Source of the DNA: a bacterium | Lineage (GTDB): Bacteria > Hydrogenedentota > Hydrogenedentia > Hydrogenedentiales > SLHB01 | NCBI GenBank assembly: GCA_024231375.1 | Contig: JAAEQP010000480.1 | Coordinates: 1-7,130, forward strand | DNA length: 7,130 nt | Direction: 5' to 3' | Part shown: piece by piece, positions 1-6,730 of the stretch | Layout of the letters: each line of letters starts with the position of its first letter | Position numbering within the stretch: position 1 is the stretch's first letter | Made by a program: the position numbers and the translations under genes | Notes under the pieces: generated by a model | Told to the model about the DNA's origin: nothing | The model's database searches: none | Seen by the model: only the letters and a program-made list of their open reading frames with translations

Positions 1-72
1 GGCGACTTCGCACGCACGCCGGTTCCGCAAGGGACGGGCGCTGACATCGGGGCATACGAATCCAAGCCCTAG
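1..72 (+). CDS. C-terminal end of a probable right-handed beta-helix / choice-of-anchor surface protein (5'-partial)
   Basis: Frame 1 is open from the window edge and encodes 23 residues ending at TAG (70-72), which is followed directly by an in-frame TAA. The peptide contains TPVPQGTGADIGAYE. An ending of the form 'D-x-x-G-x-P-R-P-Q-G-x-x-x-D-I-G-A-Y-E' is the usual last strand of secreted parallel beta-helix proteins with a choice-of-anchor (Q-type) C-terminus, which are numerous in environmental bacteria with large secretomes. Only the tail is visible, so enzyme type, length and signal peptide cannot be judged. No hydrophobic sorting segment follows the IGAYE motif. The gene lies upstream of the first hydrolase in the same direction, but a promoter lies between them, so the two are probably not co-transcribed by design. 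The family call rests on one short motif. Confidence 0.55.
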   Translation, partial: GDFARTPVPQGTGADIGAYESKP

Positions 73-74
73 TA

Positions 75-145
75 ATCGGTGTCTGCGGTGGTAATCTCTT
101 GCCACGACTGAAATTATTGAACATTTTGCTATAGCTGACACCGAT
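75..145. repeat. 9-bp perfect inverted repeat, widely spaced
   Basis: ATCGGTGTC at 75-83 is the exact reverse complement of GACACCGAT at 137-145. After one T-T mismatch, two more base pairs (GC/GC) extend the match inward. The arms start 3 nt after the stop codon of the upstream gene and end 22 nt before the -35 box of the next promoter. The intervening sequence holds a smaller GTGG/CCAC hairpin (88-91 with 102-105). It could form a long-loop terminator-like structure for the upstream transcript, or the arms could be paired protein-binding sites. There is no T-tract directly after it. Confidence 0.4.
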
Positions 146-167
146 ACGAGTTCCAGCAACGTCAACG

Positions 168-196
168 TTGTCAGGCAGTCGCTCTCGTGCTACACT
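168..196 (+). promoter_or_regulatory. Sigma70-type promoter of the first C45-like hydrolase gene
   Basis: TTGTCA at 168-173 is a five-of-six match to the -35 consensus. It is separated by exactly 17 nt from TACACT at 191-196, which is preceded by TG at 188-189, so it also has the extended -10 form. Transcription would start near 203 and give a leader of about 38 nt before the ATG at 241. The -35 box overlaps the 8-bp palindrome CAACGTTG (163-170) and a tandem CAACGT CAACGT (157-168), which could be a binding site for a regulator. The motifs are read directly; promoter activity is inferred. Confidence 0.65.
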
Positions 197-228
197 CGTT
201 TCCCGAAACTGTTCGCTGAACTCAGTTA

Positions 229-234
229 GGGGGG
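229..234 (+). promoter_or_regulatory. Poly-G ribosome binding site
   Basis: A run of six G (in AGGGGGGT) ends 6 nt before the ATG at 241. It can pair with the anti-Shine-Dalgarno sequence if one G replaces the A of AGGAGGT through a G-U wobble. The same run occurs before the paralogous gene at 2549-2554. Confidence 0.6.
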
Positions 235-240
235 TCCTTC

Positions 241-2478
241 ATGTCAGCCCGATCCGTCCGCCTTTCCTCGCGCTCCGTTGCTCTCTTCCTTGTTCTTCTT
301 GCCACAGTCATCTGCTCGTCAACATCCTTCGCCGCGCCACCCGGCGGCTGGGGCACCATCGAAACCGCCGGTACCGGCACCGATCAGATCACCCTGGTTA
401 ACCTCGGCGGCTCTCGCTACGAAATGGGGTACTGGTACGGCTACCTGCTTGGCAACCAGATCGGCGACTGCTGGGCCAATTTCAGCGCCTACGCCGCTGC
501 AGGCGGCATCACGGAACCCGTCTACCAATTCGCCATCGCGTCCATGTGGCAGAGCGCCTATTTCGACACCGCCGCCTGGAACTTGGAATTGCAGGGCATC
601 GCCGCCGGCGCCGCCGATGCGGGCCGACCCGACGTCACCTACGAATCGCTCCTGAAGATGCAGGTCATCCCGGACATCTCCGAGGTTGGTTGCAGCCTCT
701 TCGCCGCGTGGGGCGCCGCTACCGCAAACGGCGAGACCATACAGATGCGTAACCTCGACTGGACCATGGATGCAGGCGTCCAGAACTGGCCCATCGTCGC
801 CATGTACCACCCCACCGACGGCAACATGCACGCCGTAGTCAGTTTCGCGGGTATGGTCGGCGTTTCCGTAGGCGGCATGAGCGGATACGGAATCGGCATC
901 AGCGAGATTATGGGCCACTTCGGCGATGCGGAGTCCCTCAACGGGATCCCCTTCCCCGTGTTGCTGCGCGATGTGCTCTACCACGACACCAGCTTGGCCG
1001 AGACGCTGACTCGCGTCCGCAACGCCACGCGTACCAACCAGTATCACTACGCCTTTGCCGACCCGAACGCCCCTGATCCGAAGGGCCGCCTCCTCTTCAC
1101 CAGCGGCACGCGTTGCGACGAATACGGCGACGTGCAGATCGTCAACCACCCGGTGGTCACCCCCGCGCCATACCACGAAGCGCTTAACGACGTAATCTAC
1201 TGGAAGAACCACAACGGCCGCGACAACGACGTGGTCCATGACGCCATCGCTGCGTGCTACGGCACCATGGACGCCGCGGACGCCATCGGCATCGCACGCA
1301 TCGCAGGCGTGAGCGGCACCCTCACGAGCATCATCTATCACAACAGCGCCAACGCCTTCTACGTGGCTTTCGCCAATGGTCTCGATCCCGCGCAGAATCA
1401 GGGCTACGTCTACTTTGAACTGCCCCCGGCCGTGCTGGCCGTGTCCCCGTCGAGCCGGTCCGTTCCGTACACCCAGGGCGCCGCGACCTTTGGCATCACG
1501 AACGCCGGTCCCGGCGCGATGAACTGGACCGCCGTACCCAACGACACATGGCTCACGGTCCAGCCGCCCATCAGCGGGTCCGGCGATGCCACCCTCTCGG
1601 TGAATCACGCTGAGAATCCCTTCCCCTCGTCTCGTTCCGCCACCGTCACCGTCACGGCGCCCGGCGCCGAGAGCAGTCCTCAGTCAGTCACGGTGATGCA
1701 GAGCGGGAACAGCACGGTAGCCATGGCCGTCACACCCTCGGTGCAACCCGTGGGTTCCGACGCGGGCAACACATCGTTCCTCGTCACCAACACCGGCGGC
1801 GGCACAATGAATTGGACGGCGAGCATCACCGCGGGTAGTTCGTGGTTGAACATTGCCGACGGTTCCAGCGGTTCCAACGGCGGCCTTGTCTCCGTCGACT
1901 TCACCGCGAACACCCAAGGCACGCAACGCACTGGTTCCATACTCGTCACCTCTTCGGGCGCCTCCGGAAGCCCCAAGCAAGTCACCATCGAGCAGGCTTG
2001 CGCGACACTTGACGCGCCGCAGGCCGTCGCCGCGTCCGACGAGGCGTACCCCGACCGGGTCGTCATCACCTGGGAACCCGTCGCGGGGGTCAGCAAGTAC
2101 CGCGTGTACCGGTGCGGAGAAGACGATTTCACCAAGGCCGCTCCCTTGGGATTCTGGGCGTCGACGACCTTCGACGACTGGTCCGCGGGCGTGCCGACCA
2201 CAAAGGCCACAACGACCGACGGGTGCGGCGGCGTGACTGCGGGAGCAGCGACGTACGCCACCTATTACTACTGGGTCGTGAGTGTGAACGACTGCGGTGA
2301 AGGCGAAGCAAGCACCTGCGACGCGGGCAAGGCCGGCGCCGCCAAACAGGCAGCCGCCGTGGTGCCGACACCGGGCGGCAGCGCAGGCGCGGGCACATTT
2401 GTGCTGACAGCGGGACTGCTCGGGGCGCTCGCGTTTGCGCGCAAGCGGCGTGGTGCGATTTCGAGATCTGAGATCTGA
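241..2478 (+). CDS. Secreted C45 / AAT-like NTN hydrolase with two BACON domains, an FN3 domain and a C-terminal sorting tail
   Basis: 745 aa. Residues 1-31/32 form a Sec signal peptide: Arg at 4, 7 and 11, a hydrophobic stretch 13-24, and cleavage near SFAA. Residues ~35-395 are an NTN-hydrolase domain of the C45 (acyl-CoA:6-APA acyltransferase-like) type. An N-terminal segment with RYEMGYWYG precedes the expected autocleavage point, followed by GCSLFAAWGAAT with the putative nucleophile Cys151 and then MRNLDW (Arg170, Asn171, Asp173). Known relatives self-cleave before the Cys and break or form amide bonds. Residues ~398-487 and ~490-585 are BACON-like Ig domains, each with an NWTA motif. 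Residues ~590-697 resemble FN3, with Cys-rich loops. The tail has a Thr-Pro-Gly-Gly linker, a hydrophobic segment ~716-732 and ARKRR, as in exosortase-type or other membrane sorting signals. The likely place of action is the cell surface; the substrate is unknown. The start follows a poly-G RBS and a good promoter. The last six residues are encoded by a heptamer repeat. Confidence 0.85.
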   Translation: MSARSVRLSSRSVALFLVLLATVICSSTSFAAPPGGWGTIETAGTGTDQITLVNLGGSRYEMGYWYGYLLGNQIGDCWANFSAYAAAGGITEPVYQFAIASMWQSAYFDTAAWNLELQGIAAGAADAGRPDVTYESLLKMQVIPDISEVGCSLFAAWGAATANGETIQMRNLDWTMDAGVQNWPIVAMYHPTDGNMHAVVSFAGMVGVSVGGMSGYGIGISEIMGHFGDAESLNGIPFPVLLRDVLYHDTSLAETLTRVRNATRTNQYHYAFADPNAPDPKGRLLFTSGTRCDEYGDVQIVNHPVVTPAPYHEALNDVIYWKNHNGRDNDVVHDAIAACYGTMDAADAIGIARIAGVSGTLTSIIYHNSANAFYVAFANGLDPAQNQGYVYFELPPAVLAVSPSSRSVPYTQGAATFGITNAGPGAMNWTAVPNDTWLTVQPPISGSGDATLSVNHAENPFPSSRSATVTVTAPGAESSPQSVTVMQSGNSTVAMAVTPSVQPVGSDAGNTSFLVTNTGGGTMNWTASITAGSSWLNIADGSSGSNGGLVSVDFTANTQGTQRTGSILVTSSGASGSPKQVTIEQACATLDAPQAVAASDEAYPDRVVITWEPVAGVSKYRVYRCGEDDFTKAAPLGFWASTTFDDWSAGVPTTKATTTDGCGGVTAGAATYATYYYWVVSVNDCGEGEASTCDAGKAGAAKQAAAVVPTPGGSAGAGTFVLTAGLLGALAFARKRRGAISRSEI

Positions 2479-2504
2479 GATTTGAAAGCCGATGGCTGAT
2501 AGCT
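2463..2504 (+). repeat. Degenerate heptamer array spanning the stop codon of gene 1
   Basis: Six contiguous 7-nt units read GAGATCT, GAGATCT, GAGATTT, GAAAGCC, GATGGCT, GATAGCT. All begin with GA and four end in CT. The gene-1 stop TGA (2476-2478) lies across units two and three, and the array continues to within 12 nt of the -10 box of gene 2. The preceding bases GATTTC (2457-2462) may be a decayed further unit. Short tandem heptanucleotide repeats of this kind are known from cyanobacteria (STRR). Their function is unclear. Slippage here would change the C-terminus of the upstream protein. Confidence 0.6.
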
Positions 2505-2521
2505 GGTCGCCGTGTTACACT
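2493..2521 (+). promoter_or_regulatory. Extended -10 promoter of the tandem C45-like hydrolase gene
   Basis: TACACT at 2516-2521 is preceded by TG at 2513-2514, the same TGnTACACT found before gene 1. A -35 at the right distance (TGGCTG at 2493-2498, 17-nt spacing) is a poor match, so the site would depend on the extended -10. The leader to the ATG at 2562 is similar to that of gene 1. It indicates independent transcription of the second gene. Confidence 0.5.
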
Positions 2522-2548
2522 ATGACTTGAATCCGCTTCCATAACCTT

Positions 2549-2554
2549 GGGGGG
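2549..2554 (+). promoter_or_regulatory. Poly-G ribosome binding site that decides the start of gene 2
   Basis: Six G (in TTGGGGGGTGT) end 7 nt before ATG 2562. This selects ATG 2562 over the in-frame TTG at 2547, which overlaps the G-run and would leave no RBS. The arrangement copies that of the upstream paralogue. Confidence 0.65.
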
Positions 2555-2561
2555 TGTCTAC

Positions 2562-5249
2562 ATGCGAGCGCGTTCAATCTTCCGTATGGGTGTGTCCGGT
2601 TTGTTGGGTGTGTTTTTCGTCAGCATTGCGCTCTGGTGTTCCGGCGCGGCCGCTGTACCGTCCGGAGGGTGGGGAACCATCCAGACCGTGGGCACGGGCA
2701 CCGACGAGATCACCCTCGTCAACGTGGGCGGCACGCGCTACGAGATGGGCAACTGGTATGGGTGGTTGCTGGCCGACCAAGTCGCCGACTGCTGGGCCGT
2801 GTTCAGCGCCTATGCAACGGCCAACGGCATCACGCCGGCCGTGTGCGACGCGGCCGTCGCCTCCATGTGGCAGAGCGCCTACTTCGACACCACGGCCTGG
2901 AACGCCGAGCTTCAAGGCATCGCGGATGGATGCGCCGAGGCCGGGCGTCCGGAAATCACTCTTCAGGAACTCCAGAGGATGGCGGTCATCCCCGACATCT
3001 CAGAGTACAACTGTAGCCTCTTCGCCGCATGGGGCGCCGCCACCGAAAGTGGCGAGACCTTTCAGATGCGCAATCTTGACTGGACCATGACCGCTGGTGT
3101 CCAGGATTATCCCGTAGTGGCCGTGTACCATCCCGACGACGGCAATACCCACGCCGTGGTGGGGTACGCCGCCACTATCGGCGCGGCCGTGGGCGGCATG
3201 AACGTCTCGGGCATCGGCGTCAGTGAGATCATGGGCCATTTCGACGATGCGGAAACCCTGGACGGCATCCCCTTCCCCGTCCTTCTGCGCGACATTCTCT
3301 ACCATGACACCACGCTTTCGGCAGCGCTCACGCGGATGAGCACCGTCACGCGCACCAACCAATACCACTACGCCCTCGCCGATCCCAGTGCGTCCGACCC
3401 CAAAGGGCGTCTACTGTTCACGAGCAACACGCGCTGCGACGTATTCGGCGATGAACAGGTCATCAACCACCCGGCGGAGAGCCCCGACCCGTACCATGCG
3501 GTGCTCGACGACGTCGTCTATTGGAAGAACCACAACGGCAGCGGCAACCAACTGCTCCACGATGCCATTGCCACCCATTACGGCACGTTGGACGCGGCCG
3601 ACGCCATGAGTATCGCGCGCACGGCGGGCGTCAGCGGCACCATCACCAGTATCATCTACCACAACAGCGCCAATGAGTTTTACGTGGCCTTCGCGGAAGA
3701 TCTCGACCCGGCCCAGAACCAGGAATACGTCCACTTCAGCCTCGCCGAGTCTACCGGAATCGGCGGCGACGGCTACCGCACGTCCGTGGGCACGGGGGTG
3801 GATGAGGTACCCGTGGTGGTGACCAACGGCACCGCCTACGAAATGGGCTACCGTTTCGGGCAACTCATGCAATCGGAAATCCAGGTGTGGATACCCCAAT
3901 TCCTCGCCTACATCCAATCCGAACCGCTCATGACCGACGCCGCGCTGGACGCCGCCTGGCAAACCACCGCGCCCCATACCGACGCACGGTACATGGAAGA
4001 GATGCTCGGCATCGCGGCGGGCGCCGAGGTCGATTTCCTGGACGTGCGGCGTGTCCACACCAGCATGCTGCTCGCGCCCTATTCGTGCAGCAGCGTTGCC
4101 GCGTGGGACACCGCCACCGTCGACGGCCACCTCTACCAGACCCGCGATCTCGATTGGAGCACCGACGCGGGCGCGCAGGACTATCCCGCCATCGTCATGT
4201 ACATGCCCACGGAAGGCAACGTGCATGTGAACGTGGCCTTCGCGGGCACGGTGGCCTGCCACACGGGCATGAGCTACGCCGGCATCGCGTTGGCGGAGAT
4301 GGGCGACTCGCCCAGCGGCGAGATGCCCTACGATCTGGACGGGACCCACTTCATGCCCATGTTCCGGGAGATCCTGTACGATGCGAACAGTCTCACCGAC
4401 GCCGTCGACATCCTGACCAACGCGCAACGCATCAAACGCTACCACTACGTGTTTGGCGACGGCCGCAACGAACTCGCGGCGGTCAAAATCAAGGCCCATG
4501 CGCCTGAAACGCCGCCCGCCGATCTCATCATCTGGACCGACAACGACGCGACCGACGAATTTGCGCCGAACGTCATTACCGACGTGGTGTACAACGACGA
4601 AGGGCGCGGCGCCTTCCCGGCCATCCAGTCCAACCACGGGTCCATCGACGAAACCGTCATGATGACCATCGCCACCGATATCGCCACGTCGGGCGGCAAT
4701 GTGGTCAATGTGGTCTACGACGCCACCGATTTCGAGTTGTGGGTCGCCTTCGCCAACGATATGGACTTGGCCTACACGCAACCCTTCGTTCATCTCGACA
4801 TGAATACGCTGGACGGCGATGCCGATGGCATCATGGATCTGGTCGAAGGCACGGGCGACCCCGATGGCGACGGTACGCCGAACTACGCCGACACCGATTC
4901 CGACGGCGACGGCATCAGCGATGCAGCCGAGAACGACGCGACTGCCGGCACCGATGTAGACAGCGACGGAACGCCCAACTACCTCGACACCGATTCGGAT
5001 GGCGACGGCATCGACGATGACGTGGAGAACGGCGCCACCGCCGGGACCGATGTAGACGGCGACGGCACGCCGAACTACCTCGACACGGATTCCGACGGTG
5101 ACGGCATTGACGATGACGTGGAGAACGGCACGACCGACCCCTACGACCCCGACGACCCGCCTAGCACGCCCATGCCGCATGCGGCCCTGTTGGCGGCGGC
5201 CTTGGCCCTGATGGGCGGCGTGTTGGTGCTCAGGCGGCGCAGAGCGTAG
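2562..5249 (+). CDS. Secreted tandem-domain C45 / AAT-like NTN hydrolase with calcium-binding repeats and a sorting tail
   Basis: 895 aa from ATG 2562. Residues 1-~31 are a signal peptide (Arg 2, 4 and 8, then a hydrophobic core, cleavage near GAAA). Domain A (~33-398) closely matches the upstream protein: YEMGNWYG, NCSLFAAWGAAT with Cys151, MRNLDW. Domain B (~402-747) is a second, diverged copy: AYEMGYRFG, YSCSSVAAWDTAT with Cys509, and TRDLDW, where the usual Asn is Asp529. Both keep a nucleophile Cys, so two active sites are possible. Residues ~748-860 are Asp-rich, with repeated DxDxDG loops and TPNY, as in thrombospondin type 3 / EF-hand-like calcium-binding repeats, in three 32-residue units. 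A Pro-rich spacer follows, then STPMP, a hydrophobic segment ~870-888 and LRRRRA, a tripartite sorting tail. Family knowledge suggests amide-bond cleavage or acyl transfer outside the cytoplasm; the substrate is unknown. The gene sits 83 bp after its paralogue with its own promoter-like sequence. Confidence 0.85.
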   Translation: MRARSIFRMGVSGLLGVFFVSIALWCSGAAAVPSGGWGTIQTVGTGTDEITLVNVGGTRYEMGNWYGWLLADQVADCWAVFSAYATANGITPAVCDAAVASMWQSAYFDTTAWNAELQGIADGCAEAGRPEITLQELQRMAVIPDISEYNCSLFAAWGAATESGETFQMRNLDWTMTAGVQDYPVVAVYHPDDGNTHAVVGYAATIGAAVGGMNVSGIGVSEIMGHFDDAETLDGIPFPVLLRDILYHDTTLSAALTRMSTVTRTNQYHYALADPSASDPKGRLLFTSNTRCDVFGDEQVINHPAESPDPYHAVLDDVVYWKNHNGSGNQLLHDAIATHYGTLDAADAMSIARTAGVSGTITSIIYHNSANEFYVAFAEDLDPAQNQEYVHFSLAESTGIGGDGYRTSVGTGVDEVPVVVTNGTAYEMGYRFGQLMQSEIQVWIPQFLAYIQSEPLMTDAALDAAWQTTAPHTDARYMEEMLGIAAGAEVDFLDVRRVHTSMLLAPYSCSSVAAWDTATVDGHLYQTRDLDWSTDAGAQDYPAIVMYMPTEGNVHVNVAFAGTVACHTGMSYAGIALAEMGDSPSGEMPYDLDGTHFMPMFREILYDANSLTDAVDILTNAQRIKRYHYVFGDGRNELAAVKIKAHAPETPPADLIIWTDNDATDEFAPNVITDVVYNDEGRGAFPAIQSNHGSIDETVMMTIATDIATSGGNVVNVVYDATDFELWVAFANDMDLAYTQPFVHLDMNTLDGDADGIMDLVEGTGDPDGDGTPNYADTDSDGDGISDAAENDATAGTDVDSDGTPNYLDTDSDGDGIDDDVENGATAGTDVDGDGTPNYLDTDSDGDGIDDDVENGTTDPYDPDDPPSTPMPHAALLAAALALMGGVLVLRRRRA
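4845..5132 (+). repeat. Three in-frame 96-bp repeats encoding calcium-binding units
   Basis: The Thr-Pro-Asn-Tyr codons start at 4875, 4971 and 5067, exactly 96 bp apart, giving units 4845-4940, 4941-5036 and 5037-5132. Each unit encodes a DG-T-P-N-Y loop, a TDSDGDGI loop and an acidic -EN- end. Units two and three differ at two amino-acid positions (Ser to Gly and Ala to Thr) but at about nine synonymous codons. Unit one is more diverged. Confidence 0.85.
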
Positions 5250-5260
5250 CCTGCGCGTCG

Positions 5261-5344
5261 GTAGGGTCGACCTATGTGTCGACCGTCTTGGTGTCTGCGT
5301 GGAGCGCCTCATCCGGTCCAGGCCGCGACGGAGCGCGGCCCTAC
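5261..5344. repeat. REPIN/BIME-like pair of inverted GTAG hairpins
   Basis: On the + strand, GTAG (5261-5264) is followed at once by a perfect 7-bp stem GGTCGAC/GTCGACC around a 6-nt loop (5265-5284). On the opposite strand, GTAG (complement of 5341-5344) is followed by GGCCGCG/CGCGGCC around a 6-nt loop (5321-5340). The units face each other across 36 nt. Their stems differ at three base pairs, and all three changes are compensated. A GTAG tetranucleotide plus hairpin, in inverted pairs, is the defining structure of REP sequences moved by RAYT transposases. The location is typical: between two convergent stop codons, starting 12 nt after the upstream stop. The hairpins could also act as bidirectional terminators or mRNA 3'-end protectors, although no T-tract is present. 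The rest of the convergent gap (5346-5397) shows nothing recognisable. Confidence 0.65.
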
Positions 5345-5397
5345 CACGGGGCGGTTCCAGTCGCGCGGCAAGCGAAGTGTGGGACCGGCGCCCTCCG

Positions 5398-6687
5398 TCA
5401 GAAGATCTCGCGCACGTACCCGTCCAGCTTCTCTCGCAGGTCGGGGGCCACAGCCCGTTCGAAGGGCCACGCGTCCGACGCTGCCAACTCAGCCAGCATG
5501 GCGCACGCCACTTCAGCCGTCCACGCGATCTGTTCACAGGACACGGCATCGAGGTTGCTGTATTCGGAGTGGTGGTACCAATAGCCCGACAACTGGGTCT
5601 TCCGATTAAGCCACAACCCCGGGATTCCGTTCGCCGCGAACCAGAACTGGTCCTGGTAGGGGCACACATCGCTCATCGCCGTGCCGAATTGCAGACGGTC
5701 GTCCACCACATCGCTCACATACCGCTCCAATTCCGGCGTCCCCGTACACATGACTTCGGACATACCCGAATGGGCGCCAATGCTGTCGAAATTGCACACG
5801 AAGTCTACGCGATCCAGATCGGTTATCTGATTCTTCACGTAGCGTCCCGAGCCTACTGACAACTGCTCCTCCGCGCCGAACCCGATGAATCGGATGGTGT
5901 GCGTTCGGGGCAGGTCGCGCAACCGACGCGCGCACTCGAGGGTGGCCGCGATCCCGCTGGCATTGTCGTCGGCGCCCACGCCTGCCGACACGGAGTCGAG
6001 ATGGCCGCACACGACGATCACGCGCGCGTCGTCGCTGTCGCCGGGGAGTTCGGCGACTACATTCCACGACGTGGCGTCCTCCATTCGACCGGAACACGAT
6101 AGCGACAGGCGCGTCGCCCCCTGGCGCGCCAGGTCGTAGGCGTCCATGAGCGAGATGTAGGCCATGGGTTTCTTGATGAGTTCCATGAAGCGTTCGCCCA
6201 CGCCGTTGGCGATGGGCCAATCGGTCTGCATGCGCGTGTCGACAAACACCAACGCTTCCAGGTCGGATTCGTGCAGTTCCTGGAACACGTCCGCCGATTC
6301 GCCGTAACCACCGATGAACAGGCCCACCTTCCCGACCAGGTCGGTGCGTCGCAGACCCTTTTCCCAGTCCACCGGTTCGAAGAACACCAGGTCGCCTTCC
6401 ACGCCGTCCGTGGCTGGGCTGTGCGTCACCTGCTCGGCCGCCACCGCCCGTTCGGTGCCGTCGCTCAGCGTGCAGGTGATCGCCGTTTCGCCCGGGAACC
6501 AGCGTTTGCAGTCAAAGGGCAGTTTCGCCACGTTGGACAGTCCGAGTTCGCGAAACCGGTCGGCCATGTAGTCGGCGGTTTGTTCCTCTTCGGGCGAAGC
6601 GGCCAAGCGCCGCCCCACGGTCGCGCACATGAATTCCATGTCCTGCTGGACGAATTGTATCCCTTCGCGGTCGGTCAGTGATCGCAT
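5398..6687 (-). CDS. M28 family zinc peptidase (aminopeptidase-like), cytoplasmic
   Basis: 429 aa from ATG 6687. The fold matches M28 di-zinc peptidases, and every expected ligand is visible: His229 and Asp231 in GHLDS, Asp241 in GADDNASG, the general base Glu273 and ligand Glu274 in GAEEQ, Asp301 in NFDS, and a C-terminal His in YHHSE (probably His373). The spacing His229-Asp241 equals that of Streptomyces griseus aminopeptidase (His85-Asp97). Residues between ~90 and 200 probably form an inserted PA-like lid region, as in many M28 enzymes. There is no signal peptide or membrane segment, so it should act in the cytoplasm, unlike the two exported hydrolases. The family removes N-terminal amino acids or cleaves other amide bonds; the exact substrate is unknown. 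An upstream in-frame start at 6891 would add 68 residues, but that stretch is low in family character and crosses a repeat element, whereas ATG 6687 has a canonical RBS. The gene is convergent with the double-domain hydrolase. Confidence 0.85.
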   Translation of the reverse strand: MRSLTDREGIQFVQQDMEFMCATVGRRLAASPEEEQTADYMADRFRELGLSNVAKLPFDCKRWFPGETAITCTLSDGTERAVAAEQVTHSPATDGVEGDLVFFEPVDWEKGLRRTDLVGKVGLFIGGYGESADVFQELHESDLEALVFVDTRMQTDWPIANGVGERFMELIKKPMAYISLMDAYDLARQGATRLSLSCSGRMEDATSWNVVAELPGDSDDARVIVVCGHLDSVSAGVGADDNASGIAATLECARRLRDLPRTHTIRFIGFGAEEQLSVGSGRYVKNQITDLDRVDFVCNFDSIGAHSGMSEVMCTGTPELERYVSDVVDDRLQFGTAMSDVCPYQDQFWFAANGIPGLWLNRKTQLSGYWYHHSEYSNLDAVSCEQIAWTAEVACAMLAELAASDAWPFERAVAPDLREKLDGYVREIF

Positions 6688-6696
6688 GCAAACGGT

Positions 6697-6702
6697 CTCC
6701 TT
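6697..6702 (-). promoter_or_regulatory. Shine-Dalgarno site of the M28 peptidase gene
   Basis: The minus strand reads AAGGAG, 9 nt before the ATG at 6687-6685. This canonical site fixes the start of the gene and contrasts with the poly-G sites of the two hydrolase genes. Confidence 0.8.
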
Positions 6703-6730
6703 CTCTGGGGGTCGCCGTGTCTCGCGGGCA

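Noticed and set aside
319..1608. 429-codon open frame on the minus strand
   Set aside because: Antisense to the first hydrolase domain, with no domain motifs and no RBS; a similar shadow frame appears opposite the paralogue.
2487..2497. AGCC-GAT-GGCT as a terminator of the first gene
   Set aside because: The stem is only 4 bp, has no T-tract, and is explained by the heptamer array.
2547..2561. TTG start five codons earlier for the second hydrolase
   Set aside because: TTG 2547 overlaps the G-run that serves as RBS for ATG 2562, and the paralogue starts at the equivalent ATG.
3411..5669. 752-codon open frame on the minus strand
   Set aside because: It lies antisense to the second hydrolase gene and runs across the intergenic hairpins into the M28 gene. 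Its translation is low-complexity, rich in Val/Gly/His/Arg, with no recognisable domain. It is a by-product of GC-rich codon use.
5299..5859. 186-codon plus-strand frame
   Set aside because: Mostly antisense to the well-supported M28 gene and begins inside the intergenic repeat.
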